Origin: an uncultured Actinomycetes bacterium
GTDB taxonomy: Bacteria > Actinomycetota > Thermoleophilia > Solirubrobacterales > 70-9
NCBI GenBank assembly: GCA_946886425.1
Contig: CAMPIP010000020.1
Span: 1 to 20,326, forward strand
DNA: 20,326 bases
Direction: 5' to 3'
Under the pieces are notes generated by a model. It worked only from the letters and a program-made list of their open reading frames with translations. It searched no databases and had not been told where the DNA came from. A program made the translations under genes and the position numbers. Positions 13,513 to 20,326 of this stretch are shown in pieces; position 1 is the first letter of the stretch; each line of letters starts with the position of its first letter.

Positions 13513-14169
13513 CTAGCCGGTCTCCGCCTCGGGGCGCAGCTCCAGCCAGGCCTCGTCCTCGCCGAAGTAGTTGAGGACGACGAGGTGGGTGAGGTCCGGC
13601 AGCAGGTGCTGGGCCTCGGCGGCGCGGCCGGCGCCGATCTCCATGGCGATCGATTCCTCGATCGCGCCGACCATGAAGCCGGCGGTCATCGGCGAGGAGG
13701 AGGGGAGGGCGCCGGGCTGCTCGCGCGCGCTGTCGATCGCGGTGACGAGGCGGTCGACCATCTGCTGGTGCGCCACCCAGGCGTTGCCTCGAGCCGCGCG
13801 GACCTCGAGGATCAGCGCTTTCGCCAGCAGCGGCTGCTCGGCGACGAAGCGGAGCAGCTCGGCGAGGGCGGCGCGCAGGCCGAGGCGCCAGCTCGGCGCT
13901 TCGCGGCCGGCCTCGAGGACGTCCTCGACGAGGCGCTCGGCGGCGGCCTCGTAGGCGGCCGCGAAGCACTCCTCGCGGCTCCCGAAGTGGCGTTGGAACT
14001 GGGCGCGGCTGACGCCGGCCCGCTCGGCGACCTCCTGCAGCGTCGCTGCCTCGTAGCCGAGTGCGCCCGCGGTCAGCAGCATCGCCTCCTGGATCGCCGC
14101 GGCCGGGTCGCGCTCGGGAAGGGCTTCGTCCCACGACCGGACTGCCCGGAGTGTGCGCCGCTGATCCAC
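13513..14169 (-). CDS. TetR-family regulator E
   Basis: The 218-residue protein has its HTH near residues 39-64 (GYEAATLQEVAERAGVSRAQ, FQRHFGSREECFAAAYEAA) and a divergent ligand domain ending in LNYFGEDEAW. Its C-terminal half lacks the 'VEA..AGP' block in standard form (VRAARGNAW instead), so it is the outlier of the cluster. GTG 14169 is supported by a TACAGT -10 eight bases upstream. It converges on the double TetR gene with eight bases between stops and is divergent from TetR F across 88 bases. The ligand and targets are unknown. Confidence 0.88.
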   Translation of the reverse strand: MDQRRTLRAVRSWDEALPERDPAAAIQEAMLLTAGALGYEAATLQEVAERAGVSRAQFQRHFGSREECFAAAYEAAAERLVEDVLEAGREAPSWRLGLRAALAELLRFVAEQPLLAKALILEVRAARGNAWVAHQQMVDRLVTAIDSAREQPGALPSSSPMTAGFMVGAIEESIAMEIGAGRAAEAQHLLPDLTHLVVLNYFGEDEAWLELRPEAETG

Positions 14170-14177
14170 TCCGAGGT

Positions 14178-14183
14178 ACTGTA
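14178..14183 (-). promoter_or_regulatory. -10 element of TetR E
   Basis: TACAGT (minus strand) sits eight bases before GTG 14169, inside the block CTACAGTACC shared with the TetR B promoter. The -35 region is poor. Confidence 0.5.
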
Positions 14184-14245
14184 GTCCATGTTTGGGAACG
14201 ATTGATAATCCGACGTACTACATCGGTACCAATGGGAACCCGCGC

Positions 14246-14251
14246 TATCCT
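14246..14251 (+). promoter_or_regulatory. -10 element of TetR F
   Basis: TATCCT lies six bases before GTG 14258 and decides that start over the in-frame TTG at 14192. The intergenic region also has two copies of TGGGAAC (14193-14199 and 14234-14240) that might bind a regulator. Confidence 0.45.
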
Positions 14252-14257
14252 GAAGTG

Positions 14258-14926
14258 GTGCGAGCCCTGCCAGGAAAGGCTTCTCGGCAGCCTCCCGGCC
14301 CCGAACCGGTGAGTCGCGACGGCGCCGCCGCCGACCAGCGCCGGCGGATCCTCGAAGCGACCGCCGACCTCGTCGCCGAGCAGGGCTACCAGGCGACCAC
14401 GATCGAGATGATCGTCCGCCGCGCCAAGGTCGGCTACGCGACCTTCTACAAGAGCTTCGACGACAAGGAAGCGGTCTTCCTCGCCCTGCTCGGCGAAGCG
14501 GTCGAGGTGCTGACCGGCCGGGTGAAGGAAGCCTACGACCGCGAGCCCGAGTGGCCGGACAAGGTAGCCGCCGGGCTGGGAGCGCTGTTCGAGGTGATCG
14601 CCGCCTACCCGAACGTGGCCCGCGCCTGCCTGGCCGAGGCTTCGACCGCCGGGCCGGAGGCGGCGCGGCGCCAGGAAGCGGCGATGAAGCAGTTCGCGCC
14701 CCTCCTGAAGCCGGGACGGGAGCTCAACCCTCGGCGCGACCAGCTGCCGGAGACGCTCGAGGACACGCTGATGGGTGGCGTCATGTGGGTTGTCAACCAG
14801 CGCCTGATCGGCGGCGAAACCGAGAAGCTGCGGGCGCTGCTGCCGGAGACGCTCGAGTTCGTCCTCCGTCCGTACGTCGGCGAAGAGAAGGCGGCGGCCG
14901 AGGCCGGCGCCCTCAGCGCCGGCTAG
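14258..14926 (+). CDS. TetR-family regulator F
   Basis: The 222-residue protein has a Pro-rich 20-residue start, then the HTH GYQATTIEMIVRRAKVGYAT with FYKSFDDKEAVFLALLGE. The ligand domain carries the cluster blocks PNVARACLAEASTAGPEAAR, LPETLEDTLMGG and LRPYVGEEKA. It belongs to the same paralog group as C, D2 and G. GTG 14258 is chosen for its distance to the TATCCT element; GTG 14255 is one codon upstream and equally readable. TetR G starts four bases after its stop, so the two are almost surely co-transcribed and coupled. Confidence 0.88.
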   Translation: MRALPGKASRQPPGPEPVSRDGAAADQRRRILEATADLVAEQGYQATTIEMIVRRAKVGYATFYKSFDDKEAVFLALLGEAVEVLTGRVKEAYDREPEWPDKVAAGLGALFEVIAAYPNVARACLAEASTAGPEAARRQEAAMKQFAPLLKPGRELNPRRDQLPETLEDTLMGGVMWVVNQRLIGGETEKLRALLPETLEFVLRPYVGEEKAAAEAGALSAG

Positions 14927-14930
14927 CGCT

Positions 14931-15590
14931 ATGGCGACCGACGAGCTCGGCCCGCTCCCCGCGGGTCGCCATGGCTTCAGCCGCGAGCAGGTTGCCCACA
15001 ACCAGCGCGAGCGTCTGATCGCCGGTCTCGCCACGGCGGTCGCCGAGCACGGCTACAACGCCGTCACGATCACCCACATCACCAAGGCCGCCCATGTCTC
15101 CCGGCGCGTCTTCTACGCCAACTTCGACGGCAAGGAGGAGTGCTTCCTGGCCGCCTTCGAGGTCGTTGCCGGCCACGTCCACGAACTGGGCGCCGAGGCG
15201 GCGGGGGGGGAGGGCGACTGGCCCCATCGGGCGATCGCCGTGGCCCGCGCGATCCTCGAGTTCTTCGCCGCCGAGCCCGACCTGGCCCGGCTCTGCTTGG
15301 TCGAGTCGACCAGCGCCGGCCCGGCCGTCGCCGCCCGCTACCGGGCCGCGGTCGACGCCGTCGAACCCTTCCTGGCCCAGGGCCGCGATGAGCGCTCCGC
15401 CAGCGATCGCAAGCTGCCGGACTCGACCGAGGAGACGGTCCTCGGCGCCCTCGCTTCGCTCGCCTCCCGCAAGGTCGGCGCCGGCGAAGCCGAGCGCCTC
15501 CCCGAGCTTCTCCCCGACTTCGCCGAGTTCATCCTGGCGCCCTACCTGGGTGCCGCCGAGGCCGCCAGCCTCAGCCGCGAAGCGGCTTAA
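14931..15590 (+). CDS. TetR-family regulator G
   Basis: The 219-residue protein has the group leader PAGRHGFSREQVAHNQRERL at about 10-29, the HTH AVTITHITKAAHVSRRVFYA and NFDGKEECFLAAFE. The ligand domain has ARLCLVESTSAGPAVAARY, STEETVLGALASL and LAPYLGAAEA. It is closest in sequence to the D2 unit. A run of eight G lies at 15203-15210 inside the coding region without breaking the frame. ATG 14931 follows the TetR F stop by four bases with no separate promoter; a short inverted repeat (AGCGC...GCGCT) spans the junction. The likely operon is F-G. Confidence 0.9.
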   Translation: MATDELGPLPAGRHGFSREQVAHNQRERLIAGLATAVAEHGYNAVTITHITKAAHVSRRVFYANFDGKEECFLAAFEVVAGHVHELGAEAAGGEGDWPHRAIAVARAILEFFAAEPDLARLCLVESTSAGPAVAARYRAAVDAVEPFLAQGRDERSASDRKLPDSTEETVLGALASLASRKVGAGEAERLPELLPDFAEFILAPYLGAAEAASLSREAA

Positions 15591-15769
15591 CGGCGCTTGC
15601 GGCGTCAGGCGGATTGCCTGTGAAGGGGAAAATTCCGAAAGAGAAGCAAAAATTCTGAAACGAAAGATCGCGATCCTGTTTAAGGAAATCCCTGTACATT
15701 TGGTCCTGACCGGGGAACCCGACGCCTCTTCCGGCTCGGCGGCGGGGAGCGAATGGGGAGGTCGCTTGG
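15591..15769. promoter_or_regulatory. AT-richer intergenic region before the PucR gene, with direct repeats
   Basis: This gap is clearly more A-rich than its surroundings. Two direct repeats, AAAATTCCGAAA (15629-15640) and AAAATTCTGAAA (15649-15660), differ at one base and are spaced exactly 20 bases, about two helical turns. The perfect palindrome GATCGCGATC follows at 15666-15675, then a TACATT -10-like hexamer (15695-15700). CAGGC/GCCTG at 15606-15620 is a weak stem after the TetR G stop. The repeats are good candidates for tandem operator half-sites of the PucR gene or another regulator. Confidence 0.5.
15755..15762 (+). promoter_or_regulatory. Shine-Dalgarno of the PucR-type gene
   Basis: GGGGAGGT lies seven bases before ATG 15770 and fixes this start. 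Together with the -10 at 15695 it implies a leader of about 65 bases, in contrast to the leaderless TetR genes. Confidence 0.7.
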
Positions 15770-16945
15770 ATGGGGAATCGCGTGCCAGGGGAAGTCAGCC
15801 GCGGCTCGCTGCGGGCGGCGCTGGAGAAGCGCCGCCCCGAGCTGGAAGAAGCTATGGAACAGCGCATCTTTGCCATCCCCGATGCGTTGGACGCCGACCC
15901 GGTCTACCGGGAAGGCCTTCGCGCCGCGCTCCCGCCCGCGCTCGACTACGCGCTCGCCGCGCTCGAGGCCGGGGAGGAGCGGGCGCCGCCGCCTCCGCCC
16001 GCGCTGCTGGCGCAGGCGCGGATGGCCGCGCGCCTCGGGCGCAGGATCGACAACGTGCTGCGCCGCTACCTTGCGGGGTATGCGGCGGTCGGTGATTTTC
16101 TCCTCCAGGAAGTCGACAAAGGCCTGCTGGAAGGCGCCCTGCTGCGACCGTTGCTGCGGGGGCACATGGTGGTGCTCGACCGCCTGCTCCTGGAGGTCAG
16201 TGAGGAATTCGCGCGCGAGAGCCGGAACCGGCTTGCCTCGACCGAGCAGCGCCGGGCCGACCGCATCGAACGTCTACTGGCGGGCGAGCCACTCGACATC
16301 GCTGATTTCGGCTACGAGTTCGACCACGTCCACACCGGCCTGGTGGCGGTCGGACAGGAGGTCGCCGACCCGATCCGCAAGGTCGCGGCGGCACTCGACC
16401 GTCGTGTCCTGATTGTCCGCCTCGCCGACGACGTCGTCTGGGCCTGGATCGCGGGCAAGGCACCTGCCGAGCCGGAGGCGATCAGGGAAGCGTTGAGCCC
16501 GTTTCTCGGGCTCGGGTCGTTCTATTCCCTCGGCGAGCCGGCGGCGGGCCTGCAGGGCTGGCGCCTGACCCATCGCCAGGCGAAGGCGGCGTTCTTCGTA
16601 GCCCAGAGGACCGAGCGCCAGCCGGTCCGCTACGGCGACGTCGCGCTGCTGGCGACGCTCCTGCAGGACGATGTCCTCGCGCGCTCGCTGCACCAGATCT
16701 ACCTCGTTCCCCTCAGCGCGGATCGGGAGCGGGGCGAGACACTGCAGCGGACGCTCCGCGCCTATTTCGCCGCGACCCGGAACGTCTCCTCGACCGCAGC
16801 GGCCCTGGGAGTAAAACGCCACACGGTCACCAATCGCCTCCGCGAGGCGGAGGAGCTGATCGGCCAGTCGATCGACACTCACGCCGCCGAGATCGAAGCC
16901 GTCCTCCGGCTGCGGGAGTTGGAGGCGGGAAAAACTGGCCGGTAG
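15770..16945 (+). CDS. PucR/CdaR-type transcriptional regulator
   Basis: The 391-residue protein has three parts. Residues about 12-160 are all-helical and look like the RsbRD-type N-terminal domain often found in actinobacterial PucR proteins. The middle (about 175-300) resembles the degenerate GGDEF-like domain of PucR/CdaR regulators and has no GGDEF motif. The C-terminal HTH (about 324-378) is typical: LQRTLRAYFAATRNVSSTAA, ALGVKRHTVTNRLREAEELI. Such proteins activate or repress catabolic and stress genes in response to an unknown signal. It is the only non-TetR regulator in the cluster and stands between the TetR array and the secreted peptidase, either of which might be its target. A small inverted repeat (16959-16973) follows its stop. 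Confidence 0.87.
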   Translation: MGNRVPGEVSRGSLRAALEKRRPELEEAMEQRIFAIPDALDADPVYREGLRAALPPALDYALAALEAGEERAPPPPPALLAQARMAARLGRRIDNVLRRYLAGYAAVGDFLLQEVDKGLLEGALLRPLLRGHMVVLDRLLLEVSEEFARESRNRLASTEQRRADRIERLLAGEPLDIADFGYEFDHVHTGLVAVGQEVADPIRKVAAALDRRVLIVRLADDVVWAWIAGKAPAEPEAIREALSPFLGLGSFYSLGEPAAGLQGWRLTHRQAKAAFFVAQRTERQPVRYGDVALLATLLQDDVLARSLHQIYLVPLSADRERGETLQRTLRAYFAATRNVSSTAAALGVKRHTVTNRLREAEELIGQSIDTHAAEIEAVLRLRELEAGKTGR

Positions 16946-17086
16946 AGCACTGCTGCTTCGGCCAGCATGGCCGCGCCAAAGGGGACGGGTAGGCGCAAGG
17001 CTCTGCACACAGGGAATCGGGGATGCGCGAGTCCACTCGTCGTGCGCGTGGCGCAGCCCTATCAACACAGATACGGAGCCGATGCT
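16946..17086. other. Intergenic region before the secreted peptidase
   Basis: CGGCCA-GCA-TGGCCG at 16959-16973 is a compact 6-bp stem 14 bases after the PucR stop, without a T run, so only a weak terminator candidate. No clear -35/-10 pair is seen before the peptidase gene. GGAG at 17075-17078 is a suitable ribosome site for ATG 17087. Confidence 0.35.
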
Positions 17087-20000
17087 ATGTCTCGACCGAC
17101 CGCAGGGAGCCGCAGGATGCCGCACGGTACAAACGGGAACCGGCCAAGGCTAGCGTCGATTGGATTGACCCTCCTGCTTCTCGTGGTCGCGATCGGACCA
17201 ATCGCGTCCCCTGCTTCGGCCAAGAAGAACAGGATGGCGGGAGGCGCCGCGGCAGCGGAGCGTTCCCAGCTCGCGAAGAGCCTGCGTGGCTTCACCGCAA
17301 AGGCGGCTAACGGCAAGCGCGCGAGGAGCACCGTCGAGCCCTACTCGCCCGATCCCTCGGGCCGGCGTCCGTACGCGATCTGCCCGCCGGCGACCAAGAC
17401 GACGATGTCCTGCCTCGCCGCCGTCGTGCCGACGAAACCGAACAACAAACCGGCAGTCGGGCCGAGCCTGGAAGGCAGCGGGGTGGGAGGAGGCTACGCC
17501 CCCGCCGACATTCAAGATGCTTACGACCTGCCGCAGCTGCCGGAATGGCAGCTCGGGTACAGCGAACGGACGGTCGCGATCGTCGTTGCCTACGACTATC
17601 CCAACGCGCAGGGCGATGTCGACACCTACCGGGAACAGTATGGGTTGCCCCCCTTCGTACAGGTGACGAAGTTAAACCAGAAAGGCGAAGCGAAAAACTA
17701 CCCTCAGGCGGCGGAAACGGTGTTAGGAGGCGGGGGCTGGGCGCTGGAGGCGGCCCTCGACATCCAGATGGTCGCCGCGAGCTGCCCATACTGTCGCGTG
17801 GTACTGGTCGAGGCGAACAGCCCCAGCATCGAAGACCTGAACGAAGCGGTGAAATCCGCGGCGAAACTCCAACCCGACGTGATCACCAACAGCTGGGGCG
17901 GGATCGAGTTCGCCGGCGAGACGGGATACAAATGGAACTTCGACGCCGCCATCCCGGTCCTGTTCGCGAGCGGGGATTCCGGCTACGGCGCCTCGAACCC
18001 GGCCTCCGCCCCGGACGTGATCGCTGTCGGAGGCACCACCCTCCGCAAATCCTCCAACAAACGGGGCTACGCGGAGACGGGGTGGGGCGGAGCCGGGAGT
18101 GGTTGCAGCGCGTACCAGGCGAAGCCGAAATGGCAGACCGACAGCGGCTGCGCCAAACGCAGCATCGCCGACGTCTCCGCGGTGGCCGATCCCGCCTCGC
18201 CGGTCTCGGTCTACTACAGCAGCCCGGTGACCCCGGGACTGAACGGGTGGTACCTCGTCGGGGGGACCAGCGCCTCCGCTCCGATCGTCGCCGGCGTCGA
18301 GGCGCAGTCCACCGGTGCCGAACGGGCCAAGGGGGCCCAGCTGTTCTGGGATCAGGGCCCGGCGGGGAAGCTCTTCGACCCCGCGGACGGTCGCAACGGC
18401 TCCTGTCCCTCGGCGATGGAATACATCTGCGACGGGCGGGTCGGCTATGACGGGCCGACGGGGTGGGGGAGCCCGGGAGGCACCCGACCGGCCGAGCCGG
18501 TCGTAGGCGCCTACGACGCGACCGCCGTGACCACGGACAGCGCCACCATCGGCGGCGCCGTCAACCCCAACGACCGGGCCACGACCTACCGCTTCGAATA
18601 CGGGACGTCGACCGCTTACGGCGCGATCAGCCCCCCGACCCCCGGCAGCGCCGGCTCCGGCACGAGCGCCGTCGCTGTCTCGGCCGAACTGAGCGAACTG
18701 GATAGAGACACCGTCTACCACTACCGGCTCGTGGCGTCCAACAGCGAAGGAACGACCTACAGCGCCGACCAGACCTTCCGCACCTCGCCCTGGGCACCGC
18801 AGGTCCTGCCCAACGCGGTCAGCGAATACTTCTGGGGCGAAGACGTCTCCTGCTCGTCAGCCGACGCCTGCGTCATCCCGGGCACGAAGCCGGTCCCCGC
18901 TGGGGAATACATCACGTACGCGCCGGCGGTCGATCGTTGGGACGGGACCGCTTGGAGCGTCGAGGCGCTGCCGTCGCCGGCGAACCCCACCCTGGGAGAG
19001 TCGACGCAACCGAACGGCGCGTCCTGCAGCTCCCCCTCCTCCTGCATGGTCGTCGGGTACTACATCCGGGCGACCGGGGGGGAAGCGGGGTGGCGGCCCT
19101 TCTCGGCGCAATGGAACGGCACCTCGTGGACACAGCGGGCAGTGCCGCTGCCAGGCGACGCCGCGCCGGCCTTCAACGGCCAGTACAGGGTGGAACTGGA
19201 AGACGTCCACTGCCTCTCCAGCTCCGATTGCGTGGCGGTCGGCAGATACTGGAAAGAAAAAGAAGTCGGCTCCTACACCTTGATCGAGAGGTGGGACGGG
19301 ACCCAGTGGAAAGTCCAGATGTCCGCGAACCCGGCCGGCAAACCGGACTGGTTCGACCGGAACACGCTGAACGCTGTGTCCTGCGCTTCCAGCTCCAGCT
19401 GCGTGGCGGTGGGTACGACCGGGCCCACTCTCGACCTGACCACGAAACCGCTGATCGAGCGCTGGAACGGAAGCTCCTGGTCGGTCGAGTCCGCACCGAG
19501 CCAGCCCGGGGTCGGCAACTTTCTTCGGGACGTCTCCTGCCTCTCGGCAAGCGACTGCCTGGTCGTCGGCGAAACCTATTTCAAGGAACAGCTCGAAGTC
19601 GAACCGAAAAGCTACGTCGAAGTGCCTACGGCGGGACCGCTGGCGTTGGATTGGGACGGCGAAGCCTGGAGCGAACTGGGCCAGCTGCCCGCCAAACCGC
19701 TGACCAACGTTTCCTGTATGGCGGCAGACTCCTGCCTGGCCGTCGGGCCCGCTTTCACGAGAGTCCTGAACGGCGCCGAAGCCCTCGTCACCGGCGGCGC
19801 CGAATACTGGGACGGGAGCGAATGGCAGGCGCAGCACTTGGTGGCGCCGGCCGACCGCTTCCCGGAACCCGAGCAGCACCTCAACGGCATCTCCTGCGGG
19901 GCGAGGGACTGCATGGCCTCCGGGCTCTATTACGGAACGGGAGGGTGGACGGCCTTCGCTTCCCGGATGAGTGGCAAACAGCCGGCCGCGGTGACCGGCG

Positions 20001-20326
20001 CGGCGAAGATCGGACCGGGCGACAAAGCGACGCTGCGTGGAAAGGTGACCCCGGAGGGCACCGCCACTACCTACCAGTTCGAATACGGGACGACGCCGAG
20101 CTATGGCCAGAGCGCGCCCGCGGCGCCGGCGCCGGCCGGCTCCGGGTTCAAAGAAGCAAGCGTCAGCCAGGTGGTGGAAGGGCTGGAAGCGAACCGGGTC
20201 TACCACTACCGGATTGTCGCCAGCAGCAGCGAGGGGACGTCCTATGGGAGGGATCGCACCTTCAGCCTTCTCACTCCGTCCTACAAATCCGCCTTCGGCT
20301 CCCAGGGCACCGGCAACGGCCAGTTC
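17087..20326 (+). CDS. Secreted sedolisin (S53) peptidase with FN3-like and propeller repeats, 3'-truncated by the window edge
   Basis: The frame is open for 1080 codons to the edge. Residues 1-45 form a signal peptide: basic start, hydrophobic LTLLLLVVAIGPIA (27-40), then SPASA. A short region (46-135) replaces the usual larger S53 propeptide. The peptidase (about 136-465) has Glu221 and Asp225 in WALEAALDIQ, oxyanion Asp297 in ASGDSG and Ser395 in GGTSASAP: the Glu-Asp-Ser set of sedolisins, usually acid-active. A FN3-like module (about 471-566, with TTYRFEYGTSTAYG) follows, then seven Cys-paired repeats (about 578-962), a second FN3-like module (about 965-1062, TTYQFEYGTTPSYG) and FGSQGTGNGQF, the opening of an NHL repeat. 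It probably degrades or binds extracellular polymer. GAA and AAA codons prevail, unlike its neighbours. ATG 17087 has GGAG eight bases upstream. Confidence 0.9.
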   Translation, partial: MSRPTAGSRRMPHGTNGNRPRLASIGLTLLLLVVAIGPIASPASAKKNRMAGGAAAAERSQLAKSLRGFTAKAANGKRARSTVEPYSPDPSGRRPYAICPPATKTTMSCLAAVVPTKPNNKPAVGPSLEGSGVGGGYAPADIQDAYDLPQLPEWQLGYSERTVAIVVAYDYPNAQGDVDTYREQYGLPPFVQVTKLNQKGEAKNYPQAAETVLGGGGWALEAALDIQMVAASCPYCRVVLVEANSPSIEDLNEAVKSAAKLQPDVITNSWGGIEFAGETGYKWNFDAAIPVLFASGDSGYGASNPASAPDVIAVGGTTLRKSSNKRGYAETGWGGAGSGCSAYQAKPKWQTDSGCAKRSIADVSAVADPASPVSVYYSSPVTPGLNGWYLVGGTSASAPIVAGVEAQSTGAERAKGAQLFWDQGPAGKLFDPADGRNGSCPSAMEYICDGRVGYDGPTGWGSPGGTRPAEPVVGAYDATAVTTDSATIGGAVNPNDRATTYRFEYGTSTAYGAISPPTPGSAGSGTSAVAVSAELSELDRDTVYHYRLVASNSEGTTYSADQTFRTSPWAPQVLPNAVSEYFWGEDVSCSSADACVIPGTKPVPAGEYITYAPAVDRWDGTAWSVEALPSPANPTLGESTQPNGASCSSPSSCMVVGYYIRATGGEAGWRPFSAQWNGTSWTQRAVPLPGDAAPAFNGQYRVELEDVHCLSSSDCVAVGRYWKEKEVGSYTLIERWDGTQWKVQMSANPAGKPDWFDRNTLNAVSCASSSSCVAVGTTGPTLDLTTKPLIERWNGSSWSVESAPSQPGVGNFLRDVSCLSASDCLVVGETYFKEQLEVEPKSYVEVPTAGPLALDWDGEAWSELGQLPAKPLTNVSCMAADSCLAVGPAFTRVLNGAEALVTGGAEYWDGSEWQAQHLVAPADRFPEPEQHLNGISCGARDCMASGLYYGTGGWTAFASRMSGKQPAAVTGAAKIGPGDKATLRGKVTPEGTATTYQFEYGTTPSYGQSAPAAPAPAGSGFKEASVSQVVEGLEANRVYHYRIVASSSEGTSYGRDRTFSLLTPSYKSAFGSQGTGNGQF
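18836..19960 (+). repeat. Seven Cys-paired repeats within the peptidase gene (probable seven-bladed propeller)
   Basis: Seven units of about 52-62 residues each begin with a VSC-x5-C-VAVG-like strand. Six have C-x5-C (first Cys at residues 589, 647, 709, 766, 818 and 877) and the last has C-x4-C (937). Units 1 to 6 then carry a W(D/N)G..W strand (for example RWDGTAWSVE, RWNGSSWSVE); in unit 7 this strand is degenerate. The number and spacing suggest a seven-bladed beta-propeller with one disulphide per blade, fitting an exported protein. At the protein level the copies are clearly related; at the DNA level they have diverged. Confidence 0.75.

Noticed and set aside
13054..14184. 376-codon plus-strand frame overlapping TetR D2 and E
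   Set aside because: It is a shadow frame: Arg-rich start and antisense to regulator E.
12773..15034. 753-codon minus-strand frame across several TetR genes
   Set aside because: It runs through five genes on both strands and reads as low-complexity Arg/Ala/Gly text; the in-frame TetR genes explain the DNA.
17545..18450. Plus-strand 301-codon frame in the peptidase region
   Set aside because: It is out of frame with the S53 motifs; the peptidase frame, open to the window edge, is the real one.

Overview
The window is GC-rich DNA of high coding density, with many GTG starts and very short intergenic gaps. It carries an expanded TetR-family regulator set and an exported protein with surface modules of the 'TTYRFEYG' fibronectin-like type. 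Together these suggest an actinobacterium, most likely class Thermoleophilia (Solirubrobacterales-like). This placement is inferred from protein style, not from a marker gene. I see no tRNA, rRNA, CRISPR array, insertion sequence or phage gene.

Layout. 1-303: two 5'-truncated remnants meet head to head, a Phd/YefM-like antitoxin tail (-) and an MmcQ/YjbR-like tail (+). 356-4660 (+): a cupin protein, a 14-TM drug-efflux MFS pump, a membrane diguanylate cyclase and a homocysteine S-methyltransferase-family enzyme; the last two overlap by ATGA. 4662-6070: an orphan GroES-like gene (-) divergent from a signal-less BtuF-like cobalamin-binding protein (+). 6067-6384: a scar with a possible queuosine-salvage fragment (+), a very strong 55-nt hairpin with 21-bp perfect outer arms, and the tail of a Cys-rich protein (-). 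6395-8680: an ABC ATPase (-) divergent from an amidase (+).

8677-15590 is dominated by TetR regulators: seven ORFs with eight TetR domains, interrupted only by a UDP-sugar 6-dehydrogenase. One ORF (12161-13504) is an in-frame double TetR with what looks like an internal leaderless promoter and start for its second half. A PucR-type regulator follows (15770-16945). The window ends inside a large secreted protein (17087 to the edge): a signal peptide, a sedolisin (S53) peptidase, a fibronectin-like module, seven Cys-paired propeller-like repeats, a second fibronectin-like module and the start of an NHL repeat.

Organisation. From 4662 to 15590 the genes form back-to-back divergent pairs whose 3' ends abut or overlap the next pair. 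Most divergent starts carry a TANNNT -10 hexamer 6-8 nt before the start codon, so most of these mRNAs are probably leaderless. Palindromes lie in several of these short promoter regions; the clearest fills the -35/-10 spacer of the TetR gene at 11453. No obvious effector operon accompanies most TetR genes, so their targets are probably each other, the divergent neighbour, or distant genes.
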